Source of the DNA: Bacteroidales bacterium
GTDB taxonomy: Bacteria; Bacteroidota; Bacteroidia; Bacteroidales; Bacteroidaceae
Length of the DNA stretch: 13,047 bases
Direction: 5' to 3'
NCBI GenBank assembly: GCA_004554665.1
Contig: SFKY01000068.1
Location: 1 to 13,047 of the forward strand
In this document: piece by piece, positions 1 to 7,375 of the stretch
Numbering within the stretch: the first letter of the stretch is position 1
How the letters are laid out: every line of letters starts with the position of its first letter
Translations under genes and position numbers: made by a program
The notes under the pieces: model-generated
Database searches by the model: none
The model's input: the letters and a program-made list of their open reading frames with translations, nothing else
What the model was told of the DNA's origin: nothing

Positions 1-149
1 TGGTGCCCTCACCCTATCCCTCTCCCACGGGGCAAGGGGAATCCTGCCACATCCCTTTTACACTATAATACTAATCATGGCAGCAAGAGTTCCCTCGCCC
101 CGTGGGAGAGGGATAGGGTGAGGGCACCATAGGAATAGGGTGAGGGCAC
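1..149. repeat. Long GC-rich inverted repeat with a tandem partial copy
   Basis: Bases 1-33 are the exact reverse complement of 97-129, and the arms continue imperfectly inward to about 40 and 91. The arms flank an AT-richer loop of about 50 bp. The last 15 bases of the right arm side (113-127) are repeated directly at 135-149, a 22-bp period. The left arm begins at base 1, so the element may extend beyond the window. No ORF is associated. It lies downstream of the fimbrillin-like gene and could end its transcript as a large hairpin, but no T-run follows on the minus strand. It looks like a dispersed extragenic palindrome; that is inference. Confidence 0.8.
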
Positions 150-219
150 AACAACACAAACAGGTCAACAGGAAATGTATCTAACCATTTCCTAAAAGAA
201 CCACATTTGACTTATTCTG

Positions 220-1122
220 TCAATAGCAGAAGTCCATTTCCGTCCATTCGTCGTCCACTATCAGGTCGATGGTGATGCTTCCATCGTCTTCGCCCGACGA
301 ACTGCCGAAAAACGAACCCTTATACTGGGTGATCATGTTGCGCTGGATAGGTACCTCCGTAAAGGTTTTCTGGTAGAGCGTGGCTCCTGCTGCATCCAGT
401 GCCGTCACCTCCATCTTGAGCGTGTCTTTTTCGCTATGCGGAAAACTGTACACCTCAAATTGCGAAGCCTTCCCCACCCTATCGGCCGTCACCTCGCGCA
501 GTTCCGTCTGTCGCGAGTTCACCCGTCCGTAGCCGCTTATCGCATTGAGGGTAGAACTGCCGCCCGTATAGTAGAAGCGCATCTGCTTCACCTCGGCAGG
601 CATGGCATCGTCCACCACCAACCTAAACTTGGCCACCGCCCTCTTCAGCGACAGGTTGTAGGTGTTGCCTTGGGCCACCGTAATCACTTGGGAGCCGAAA
701 AACGTGTCCGTCAGTTTATTGTCCTTAAAACGGATACTGTCGGCGGCGGCAAAAGTCGGTGTGCCGCTCCCGCTGTGGGCGATGACCACCACCCGGTATG
801 TGTCTTGGGGCAAGGAGATGTCGAGCGACCCGAATCCGGCTTCCTCCGCCGTCTGATGCTTGGCCACATAGAGACTACCGTCTGTCCGGAAGAAAGCGTA
901 ACTCAGTCGCGAGCAAATATCGGAGATGTTGACCGAGGCACGCGAGTCCGCCGAAGGCGTGTCAAACGGCACCTGCTCAAACTTATCCACACAGAAGCGC
1001 ACCCTTACACCGTCCTTCACCTCAGTAGGCCCATCGGGATCAGCCCCCAAGTTCACTTTCTCGCAAGCGCACAGCAGTCCCAAAACCATCAGCACTGCCC
1101 ATCCCATCCTTTTTCGCAGCAT
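220..1122 (-). CDS. Fimbrillin-type (FimB/Mfa2-like) surface lipoprotein
   Basis: A 300-residue exported lipoprotein. The N-terminus has basic residues (LRKR), a hydrophobic stretch at residues 7-19 and a lipobox ending at Cys20, followed by Glu-Lys. The body shows features of Bacteroidales fimbrillins: SRLSYAFFRTDGSL (71-84), a KRAVAKFRLVV segment (160-170) and VPIQRNMITQYKGSFF near the C-terminus (257-272). The last residues, DEWTEMDFCY, form the usual acidic-aromatic tail. Family members act as anchor or accessory subunits of Mfa/Fim-type fimbriae on the outer membrane. No major fimbrillin gene is next to it here, so an orphan or distal gene of a locus off the left edge is possible. The ATG start is supported by an AGGAGG sequence 5 nt upstream, unusual in this phylum. 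It could instead be another DUF-type Bacteroidales surface lipoprotein; the family call is moderately sure and the lipoprotein call firm. Confidence 0.6.
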   Translation of the reverse strand: MLRKRMGWAVLMVLGLLCACEKVNLGADPDGPTEVKDGVRVRFCVDKFEQVPFDTPSADSRASVNISDICSRLSYAFFRTDGSLYVAKHQTAEEAGFGSLDISLPQDTYRVVVIAHSGSGTPTFAAADSIRFKDNKLTDTFFGSQVITVAQGNTYNLSLKRAVAKFRLVVDDAMPAEVKQMRFYYTGGSSTLNAISGYGRVNSRQTELREVTADRVGKASQFEVYSFPHSEKDTLKMEVTALDAAGATLYQKTFTEVPIQRNMITQYKGSFFGSSSGEDDGSITIDLIVDDEWTEMDFCY

Positions 1123-1274
1123 AGTGTCCTCCTATTTTTTTATCATTAATACCGTATCACCAGTTGTGGGAGAGGGCGGACGCACGAACGTGCGTCCCTA
1201 CACATCCCCCCTATACCGTTTTACCGTCAAAATACCGTTTTACCTCTTTACTTTTTTACCTTTTTACCTTTAAA
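1123..1274. repeat. Repeat-rich intergenic segment
   Basis: No gene is visible between the lipoprotein start and the serB stop. The segment holds a palindrome at 1178-1197 (9-bp arms GGACGCACG/CGTGCGTCC around AA). It also holds an 11-mer, GTGGGAGAGGG at 1167-1177, that recurs in the right arm of the repeat at the window start (102-112). Two copies of TACCGTTTTACC lie at 1214-1225 and 1233-1244, followed by tandem TTTTTACC-type units to 1270. These look like extragenic repeats. The serB gene ends at 1275, so the palindrome is a possible terminator for it, but no T-run follows on the minus strand. Confidence 0.55.
1128..1133 (-). promoter_or_regulatory. Strong Shine-Dalgarno sequence of the fimbrillin-like gene
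   Basis: On the minus strand AGGAGG stands 5 nt before the ATG at 1122. It decides the start and is notable because Bacteroidota genes, including the others in this window, generally lack such a site. Confidence 0.6.
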
Positions 1275-2507
1275 TCAATCTCCCAGATAACTATCCTTGA
1301 ACCCGAGGAAGTAGAGCACGCCATCGAGCCCGATGGTGTTGATGCTCTGCTCGGCACTGGCAGCCACACGAGGCTTGGCATGGAAGGCGATACCCAGTCC
1401 GGCTTCGCTGAGCATGGGCAAGTCGTTGGCACCGTCGCCCACAGCGATGGTCTGTGCCAGATTCACCTTTTCCACCTGCGCGATAAGGCGTAGCAATTCT
1501 GCCTTGCGGTGCCCGTCCACGATCTCACCCACATAGCGCCCCGTCAGTTTGCCGTCCTCGCCAATCTCCAGTTCGTTGGCATACACATAGTCTATGCCAT
1601 AGCGGCGCTGCAGGTATTCGCCGAAGTAAGTGAAACCACCGCTGAGGATGGCAATCTTGTAGCCACACCGCTTGAGCACCGACATCAGCCTGTCGGCACC
1701 CTCGGTAACGGGCAGCTTCTCGGCTATGTCCTGCATCACACTGGCATCCAATCCCTTGAGCAGAGCCACGCGCCGTGTAAAACTCTCGCGGAAATCGATC
1801 TCCCCACGCATGGCGCTCTCGGTGATGGCCCGCACCTCGGCCCCTACGCCGGCGCGGTCGGCCAACTCGTCTATGCACTCTGTCTGGATGAGCGTAGAGT
1901 CCATATCGAAGCAGATGAGCCGTCGCATGCGGCGGTACATGTTGTCGCGCTGCAGCGAGAAGTCTATCTCCATCCCTGCCGACATGCGCATCAGGTCGGC
2001 CTGCATCTGCTCGCGGTCGTGCGGCGTGCCACGGAGCGAGAACTCGATACACGCCTTCACGTTGCGGTCCGCATGCATGATGCTCTGCCGACCCGTGAGA
2101 CGGCGGATGGAGTCGATGTTCAGCCCCTGCGAGGCGATGACCTTGGTGGCAGCCGCTATCTGTGCGGCCGTGAGCGTGCGCCCTATGATGGTGAGGATGT
2201 AGCGGTTTTTGCCCTGTCTGCCCACCCAGTCCTCGTACTCGTCGTCGCCGATGGGCGTGAATCCGATGTTCACCTGCAGCTCGGTGGCTTTGAAGAGCAG
2301 TTCTTTCATCACAAATCCCGACTGCCGCTCATTGATGCGGATGAGAATGCCCAAGGAGAGCGTGGCATGAATGTCGGCCTGGCCGATGTCGAGTATCTGT
2401 GCGTCGTGGCGTGCAAGTATCTCCATGACCGAAGCCGTGAGCCCCGGCCGGTCTTGCCCCGTGATGCTTACCAATATCTGTTCTTGTTTGCCGTTGTCTG
2501 ATTCCAT
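1275..2507 (-). CDS. serB: Phosphoserine phosphatase with two N-terminal ACT domains
   Basis: A 410-residue cytoplasmic enzyme that dephosphorylates O-phosphoserine, the last step of L-serine synthesis. Two ACT regulatory domains (about residues 11-85 and 102-185) precede a HAD-type phosphatase domain. The catalytic motifs are all present: DMDST (201-205, Asp201 nucleophile and Asp203 acid/base), SGGF (289-292), a conserved Lys near 335, and GDGANDLPML (357-366) for Mg2+ binding. The ACT domains suggest amino-acid feedback, by analogy with the family. The reading frame is open up to 2693, but ATG at 2507 is chosen. It gives the normal family length, a -7 box lies 18 nt upstream, and the extra residues are low-quality sequence running through hairpins. 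It appears to be a single-gene transcript, separate from the exporter operon upstream. Confidence 0.93.
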   Translation of the reverse strand: MESDNGKQEQILVSITGQDRPGLTASVMEILARHDAQILDIGQADIHATLSLGILIRINERQSGFVMKELLFKATELQVNIGFTPIGDDEYEDWVGRQGKNRYILTIIGRTLTAAQIAAATKVIASQGLNIDSIRRLTGRQSIMHADRNVKACIEFSLRGTPHDREQMQADLMRMSAGMEIDFSLQRDNMYRRMRRLICFDMDSTLIQTECIDELADRAGVGAEVRAITESAMRGEIDFRESFTRRVALLKGLDASVMQDIAEKLPVTEGADRLMSVLKRCGYKIAILSGGFTYFGEYLQRRYGIDYVYANELEIGEDGKLTGRYVGEIVDGHRKAELLRLIAQVEKVNLAQTIAVGDGANDLPMLSEAGLGIAFHAKPRVAASAEQSINTIGLDGVLYFLGFKDSYLGD

Positions 2508-2525
2508 AGTCGTAGTATTTTTCCA

Positions 2526-2557
2526 CAAAAATACCCTTTTTCGATGGCTTCTCCAAA
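2526..2557 (-). promoter_or_regulatory. Bacteroidota-type promoter of serB
   Basis: Reading the minus strand, TTTG (2557-2554) is followed after exactly 20 nt by TATTTTTG (2533-2526), matching the -33/-7 consensus of the Bacteroidota primary sigma factor. The -7 box ends 18 nt before the serB ATG, giving a short leader. This is the best promoter match in the window and argues against the longer serB frame. Confidence 0.75.
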
Positions 2558-2620
2558 CATTTCCGCTGCAAATCTCGTCCCCGTCCCCGTTTTTTTCACT
2601 TGCCCCCTGTGCCATATCTC

Positions 2621-2685
2621 CATCGTAAACGCCACCTTTACGACGCCAAAGGTGGCGTTTACGATGCCTAAATGCGGCATTTAGG
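2621..2685. repeat. Double hairpin: perfect 19-bp stem plus 9-bp stem
   Basis: Bases 2621-2639 pair perfectly with 2648-2666 around an 8-nt loop. Directly next to it, 2667-2675 pairs with 2677-2685. TTTACGACGCC (2637-2647) recurs as TTTACGATGCC (2658-2668), so the pair seems to have grown from a shared unit. It begins 15 nt after the stop of the exporter's last gene on the minus strand, so it may end or protect that mRNA. Neither strand has a T-run after it, so it is not a standard intrinsic terminator. A dispersed palindromic element is an alternative. Confidence 0.75.
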
Positions 2686-2699
2686 TCCGACAAAGAGGG

Positions 2700-3782
2700 T
2701 TAGTGGTTTTTGCGGTAGCTCTTGATGGCCCATACAGCCATGAGGGAAGCGATGACGAGGAGTGCCAACAACTGGTGGGCGATGCTGTGGAAATCGCCGC
2801 CTCGGACGAAGACGGTACGGATGCCATCGACAAAGTAGTGCATGGGGTTGACGTAAGTGGTGAGGTAGGCGAGATGGGGCATGGAGCGGACGGGCGTAAA
2901 CAGACCGCTTAGGAGCAACATGCACACCACGAAAAACCACATGACAAAGACCGCCTGCTGCATGGTGTCGCTGTAATTGGAGATGATGAGTCCGAAAGAG
3001 CTCCAAAAGAGTGCGAGCAACATGGCCAAGACGAAGACCAGCCACAGCGGTCCTGCACAGGTAATGCCATAGATGAGCCACGAAAGCAGGATATTGACCA
3101 CGATGACAAAGAGGGCGATGAGCCAGTAAGGGATGAGTTTGGCAAGGATAAACGCCCATTTGGGCACGGGGGTGACATTGATCGACTCGATCGTGCCGGC
3201 CTCTTTCTCGCCCACAATGTTGAGCGTGGGCAGAAAACCGCACATCAGCATCATGACCATCGCAAAGAGGGCGGGAATCATGAACACCTTGTAGTTGAGA
3301 TGCTTATTGTAGAGAAACAGGGTAGACAGTTTGGCCTGCATAGCAGCCACCGACGGCTCCACATGGGCGGTGACTATCTGCGAGAGATAGGCACTGCCCA
3401 TCGACCCTTTGGTACCATTGACGGCATTGGCAGCGATAAGCACCTGCGGTCGGCGCCCCTGCGTGAGGTCACGACTGTAGTGCAGGGGGATGACCAGCAC
3501 CACATCGGCATCCATCGCCTCGATGTCTTTGAGCGCCGCGCGATAGGTAGGTTTCTGTCCGTTGAAGATGAAATAGTTGCTGGCCTCGATGCTGTGCACG
3601 AGTTGGCGCGAGAGGGTGGAGCGGTCGTTGTCGACCACATCCACACGGATGTTTTTCACTTCCTGGTTCATCACCCACGGCATGACACAAATCATCATGA
3701 TGGGGAAGATGACGATGAGACGAGGCAGAAACGCATTGCGCCGAATCTGCAGAAACTCCTTCTGTATGAGATATCGTAACAT
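2700..3782 (-). CDS. ABC-2 type exporter permease (YhhJ/YbhR-like)
   Basis: A 360-residue inner-membrane protein forming part of an ABC exporter channel. One membrane segment lies near the N-terminus (about 20-37). A soluble loop with mixed alpha/beta character follows (about 40-160). Five further hydrophobic segments lie between about 166 and 352. The loop before the second half carries GEKEAGTIESI (191-201), the EKE-x-GT motif typical of ABC-2 permeases. It lacks an ATPase domain and must use those of the fused protein encoded 30 nt upstream, whose own permease half has the matching REKERGTMEV motif. The two permease units would therefore form a heterodimer, as proposed for RbbA-YhhJ. Last gene of the exporter operon. 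The substrate is unknown from sequence. Confidence 0.88.
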   Translation of the reverse strand: MLRYLIQKEFLQIRRNAFLPRLIVIFPIMMICVMPWVMNQEVKNIRVDVVDNDRSTLSRQLVHSIEASNYFIFNGQKPTYRAALKDIEAMDADVVLVIPLHYSRDLTQGRRPQVLIAANAVNGTKGSMGSAYLSQIVTAHVEPSVAAMQAKLSTLFLYNKHLNYKVFMIPALFAMVMMLMCGFLPTLNIVGEKEAGTIESINVTPVPKWAFILAKLIPYWLIALFVIVVNILLSWLIYGITCAGPLWLVFVLAMLLALFWSSFGLIISNYSDTMQQAVFVMWFFVVCMLLLSGLFTPVRSMPHLAYLTTYVNPMHYFVDGIRTVFVRGGDFHSIAHQLLALLVIASLMAVWAIKSYRKNH

Positions 3783-3812
3783 GTCTGTCGGTTGTGGGTT
3801 AGGGTTATGCGA

Positions 3813-6440
3813 TTATGCCAGTCGCTTCTTAAACTTAGCCAGCGCGATGCCGAGGAAAAACAGTGCCATCGCAGCGAGTACAGCCAGTTCTTGCAGCACA
3901 TCGCCCACACCGACACCCATCACCATCAGCTTGCGCATGGCCTGGATGTAGTAACGGGGCGGCACCACGGCGGCTATCCACTGCAGAATCTGCGGCATCG
4001 ACTCTACGGGAAATATCATCCCCGAGAGCATGACGATGGGCACGAGCAGCACCATCGCCGAGAGCAGCAGCGCCATCAGTTGGGTGGCGGCGATATTGGA
4101 GATAAACAGCCCCAGCGAGAGGGCGAGCACGACGTAGACCGTCGACACCACGTATATCCATACGATGCTTCCCGCCAACGGCACATCAAGCACATAGCGC
4201 CCCATGAGCAGGATGGTGGTGAGGATGGCAAAGGCAAGCACCAGATAGGGCACCACCTTGGCGACAATGATCATCAGCGGCCTGACGGGCGACACGAGCA
4301 GCACCTCCATCGTGCCACGCTCTTTCTCGCGGACAATGGAGATAGAGGTCATCATGGCACAGACGAGCATGAGCAGCATACCCAGAATGGCCGGCACAAA
4401 GTTGTAGGCGGAGCGCATCTGCGGGTTGTACAGCATCTTGGCGTTGACCAGACTGCCCGAGGCATTGGTCACCACATTGGCGGCATAGTTGGTCCACTGC
4501 TGCGCCATGTTGGGGTCGGCACCATCGACGATCAACTGGATGCCGGTGTGTCGCGACGCGAAATCGCGGCCAAACACCACCGCCATGTCGGCCTGCTGGT
4601 GGCGTATCAGCCGCTCGGCCTCGCCCGGCGTGGGTACCACCTGCACGATGGTGAAATATTCGGACTGGGAGAGTCGCTCGATAGCCTGCTGTGTCTGCAG
4701 GTCCATCTGCGACGTGACGACGAGGGTGCGCACATTCTTGACATCGGTGGTGATGGCGAAGCCGAAGAGCAGCATCATCACCACCGGCATGCCGAAGAGG
4801 ATGAGCATGGTGCGCTTGTCTCTCAGAATGTGGCGTGCCTCCTTGACGATGAAGGCCCACCCTGCCCCGCGGCGCGAGGACTGGGGTGCCGCTTGCGGAG
4901 CGGATGGCTCCCCGCCCTGTGGGGCACGGCGGCTCTTGCGTGCCAGATGGGTGAACACGTGATCCATATCGGACTGCCCCAACTGGTCTTTCAACTCCTC
5001 GGGGGTACCCATTGCGCTGATCTTGCCATCCACCATGATACTGATACGGTCGCAATATTCGGCCTCGTCCATGTAGTGGGTGGTGACAAAGACGGTAATG
5101 CCACGGTGGGCGGCATCGTAGATAAGCTGCCAGAACTGGCGGCGTGTGGCAGGGTCGACACCTCCCGTCGGCTCATCGAGAAAGACGATGGCCGGGTCGT
5201 GGAAGATGGCCACCGAGAAGGCGAGTTTCTGTTTCCATCCGAGGGGGAGGGAGCCTACCAGATCGTCCTTGTGGTCAGTAAACTCCAGTTGCTCCAAGAG
5301 CAGGTCGCGCTTGCGGACTATCTCCTTGTCGGACATGCCGTAGATGCCACCGAAGAGGCGGATGTTCTCAGCCACGGTCAGGTCTTCGTAGAGCGAGAAC
5401 TTCTGGCTCATGTAGCCGATATGCTTCTTGATCTGCTCATACTCGGTGCGTATGTCGTAGCCCGCCACGGTGCCCGATCCGCCGGTAGGCTGGTTGAGTC
5501 CGGTAAGGATGTGCATGGCGGTGGTCTTGCCGGCACCGTTGGCACCGAGGAAGCCAAAAATCTCGCCACGGCGGACAGAGAAACTGATGTCATCGACAGC
5601 ACGGAAGTCACCGAAAGCCTTGACGAGATGCGACACCTCGATGACGCTGTCGCTCTCCTGCGCCGCCACAGCGTCGTGATGCGCCAAGCCCGGCGGGTTG
5701 AAAACCTCGCGGAAGCGCTCCAGTATCACCTCGGGCGTGCCTATGCCTTGAATCCTCCCCTCATGGAGGAAAGCCACACGGTCACAGCGGCGCACCTCGT
5801 CCAAATAGGGTGTGGAGACCACGATGGTGATGCCACGCTGCCTGAGCAGGGCGAGCATCTCCCAAAACTCCTTGCGGCTGACAGGGTCCACACCCGTGGT
5901 GGGTTCGTCGAGAAAGAGCACGCTGGGCTGGTGTACCAAGGCACACGAGAGTGCCAGTTTCTGCTTCATGCCGCCCGAGAGCGCCCCTGCCTTGCGGTCC
6001 TTGAAGCGCTCTATCTGACTGTAGATGGCCTTGATGCTGTCGTAACCCTCGGCCACGGTCGTCCCGAAGAGTGTCGCAAAAAACTGCAGGTTCTCCTCGA
6101 CCGTAAGGTCTTGATACAGAGAGAAGCGGCCGGGCATGTATCCCACCTTTCGGCGTATCTCCTTCATCTGCCCTACCACGTCCTTTCCCTCGACCGTGGC
6201 CTCTCCGGCATCGGGCAACAGGAGCGTGGCGAGGATGCGGAAGAGCGTGGTCTTGCCGGCTCCGTCGGGACCGATGAGACCAAACAGTTCGCCCTTGTCC
6301 ACCGACAGCGTTACATCGGAGAGGGCCTGGACCTTGCCGTACGACTTAGACAGGTTGCTGACGGCTATTCCCCCACTCTCGCTGAGAGGGGCGATGCCTA
6401 CGGTCTGACGGGGGCGCACTTCCCTATTCATCTTATTCAT
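3813..6440 (-). CDS. Fused ABC exporter: ATPase-ATPase-ABC-2 permease (RbbA/YhiH-like)
   Basis: An 875-residue protein joining two nucleotide-binding domains to a permease. Domain 1 (about 24-245) has Walker A GPDGAGKT (57-64), signature LSGGM (154-158) and Walker B LFLDEP (175-180). The switch histidine is replaced by Pro211 (VSTPYLDE). Domain 2 (about 266-490) has Walker A GANGAGKT (299-306), Walker B VFLDEP (419-424) and the switch His455 (TTHYMDE). Its signature has drifted to LPLGW (398-402). After a Pro/Ala/Ser-rich linker (about 500-525) comes an ABC-2 permease (525-875) with an N-terminal membrane segment, a soluble loop, REKERGTMEV (704-713) and about five more membrane segments. Size and order match E. 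coli RbbA/YhiH. Once called a ribosome-associated ATPase, that family is better read here as an exporter because of its neighbours. A second ATG at 6431 is an equally possible start. Confidence 0.9.
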   Translation of the reverse strand: MNKMNREVRPRQTVGIAPLSESGGIAVSNLSKSYGKVQALSDVTLSVDKGELFGLIGPDGAGKTTLFRILATLLLPDAGEATVEGKDVVGQMKEIRRKVGYMPGRFSLYQDLTVEENLQFFATLFGTTVAEGYDSIKAIYSQIERFKDRKAGALSGGMKQKLALSCALVHQPSVLFLDEPTTGVDPVSRKEFWEMLALLRQRGITIVVSTPYLDEVRRCDRVAFLHEGRIQGIGTPEVILERFREVFNPPGLAHHDAVAAQESDSVIEVSHLVKAFGDFRAVDDISFSVRRGEIFGFLGANGAGKTTAMHILTGLNQPTGGSGTVAGYDIRTEYEQIKKHIGYMSQKFSLYEDLTVAENIRLFGGIYGMSDKEIVRKRDLLLEQLEFTDHKDDLVGSLPLGWKQKLAFSVAIFHDPAIVFLDEPTGGVDPATRRQFWQLIYDAAHRGITVFVTTHYMDEAEYCDRISIMVDGKISAMGTPEELKDQLGQSDMDHVFTHLARKSRRAPQGGEPSAPQAAPQSSRRGAGWAFIVKEARHILRDKRTMLILFGMPVVMMLLFGFAITTDVKNVRTLVVTSQMDLQTQQAIERLSQSEYFTIVQVVPTPGEAERLIRHQQADMAVVFGRDFASRHTGIQLIVDGADPNMAQQWTNYAANVVTNASGSLVNAKMLYNPQMRSAYNFVPAILGMLLMLVCAMMTSISIVREKERGTMEVLLVSPVRPLMIIVAKVVPYLVLAFAILTTILLMGRYVLDVPLAGSIVWIYVVSTVYVVLALSLGLFISNIAATQLMALLLSAMVLLVPIVMLSGMIFPVESMPQILQWIAAVVPPRYYIQAMRKLMVMGVGVGDVLQELAVLAAMALFFLGIALAKFKKRLA

Positions 6441-6475
6441 ATTTCCTAATCACCAATCCCGAATATCTGCTGCCC

Positions 6476-7369
6476 TCACTTGAACTTCACCTCACCGTAC
6501 ATGCCTATCTTCACGTAGCCATCGTTGCGTATCTCCACCTTGAGGGCGTAGACCAAGTCGGCACGCTCGTCATCGGTGAGTATCGTCTTGGGTGTAAACT
6601 CCGACTTGCTGGCTATCCAACTCACCCTGCCGGCGTATTCGCGCTTCTGCCCGTCACCATAGTCGGCAAAAACCGTAGCCTGCTGCCCCACCCTGATGGT
6701 TTGCAGTTGGGCTGAGGTGACATAGGCCCGGATGTACATGTGCTCCGTGTCGGCCATCTTGAAGAGGGGCTTGCCGGTGGCTACGTACTCGCCACGCTCC
6801 ACATACTTCTCGAGCACGGTACCCTTGGTGGGGGTGAGGACATGACACTTGCGCAACTGGTCGCGCAACTGGTCGGCCTGTACATCGGCTGCATCGGCCT
6901 GGCGGTCAAGGGCATTGGTGCTGACCGTCAGCGACGAAATCTGCGCATCGAGCTGGCGCTGGAGCACCTCTACCTGACTGGCTGCATCGTCATACATCTT
7001 GCCCGGGGCGGCACCGTCGGCCACCAGTTCCTTGTACCGCTGCCTGTCCTGCAGCGCCTTGGCCAACTGCTGGCGCGTGGCGGCAATCTGCTTCTGCATC
7101 TCAGGTTTCTGACTCTGATAGACACGCTTGGTGGCATTCGTCTGCTGGAGCTTCAGCCAAATCCGGGTAGTATCGATGAGCCCTACCTCGCAGTGGGCAG
7201 CGAGGGTGTCGCCCTCGGTTACACCGAAGGTCATCAGGGCACCATTCTGTTCGGCATACACCGTGGTCTCGGTGGCCTCAAACACACCGGTAGCATCAAA
7301 GTCTGTCTCTTTATTACCACAGGCATGGAGCACCAGTGCCACACCTGCCATTGCCAATAGTTTTTTCAT
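6476..7369 (-). CDS. HlyD-family membrane fusion (adaptor) lipoprotein
   Basis: A 297-residue periplasmic adaptor linking the inner-membrane ABC unit to the outer-membrane channel. The signal peptide ends in a lipobox with Cys17 (LHAC), so it is probably lipid-anchored, where E. coli YhiI is membrane-anchored. A first biotinyl-lipoyl half (about 30-70, GALMTFGVTEGDTLAAHCEVGLID) is followed by a long alpha-helical, Gln/Ala-rich coiled-coil hairpin (about 75-185). The second lipoyl half (about 186-215, TPTKGTVLEKYVERGEYVATGKPL) and a beta-barrel region reaching the C-terminus (VKIGMYGEVKF) complete the fold. It starts 6 nt after the channel gene and ends 35 nt before the fused ABC gene, consistent with one operon. 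Confidence 0.88.
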   Translation of the reverse strand: MKKLLAMAGVALVLHACGNKETDFDATGVFEATETTVYAEQNGALMTFGVTEGDTLAAHCEVGLIDTTRIWLKLQQTNATKRVYQSQKPEMQKQIAATRQQLAKALQDRQRYKELVADGAAPGKMYDDAASQVEVLQRQLDAQISSLTVSTNALDRQADAADVQADQLRDQLRKCHVLTPTKGTVLEKYVERGEYVATGKPLFKMADTEHMYIRAYVTSAQLQTIRVGQQATVFADYGDGQKREYAGRVSWIASKSEFTPKTILTDDERADLVYALKVEIRNDGYVKIGMYGEVKFK

Positions 7370-7375
7370 ATCGGA

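Noticed and set aside
1..149. CRISPR array
   Set aside because: Only one inverted repeat and one short tandem copy are present. There are no regularly spaced repeats with unique spacers.
2508..2693. N-terminal extension of serB by 62 residues
   Set aside because: It reads through a near-consensus promoter and the double hairpin, has no family resemblance, and would make SerB longer than its relatives.
3792..6449. 885-codon open frame on the plus strand opposite the fused ABC gene
   Set aside because: It is a mirror frame created by GC-rich codons. Its translation is His/Arg/Gln-rich with no domains, while the minus-strand frame has complete ABC motifs.
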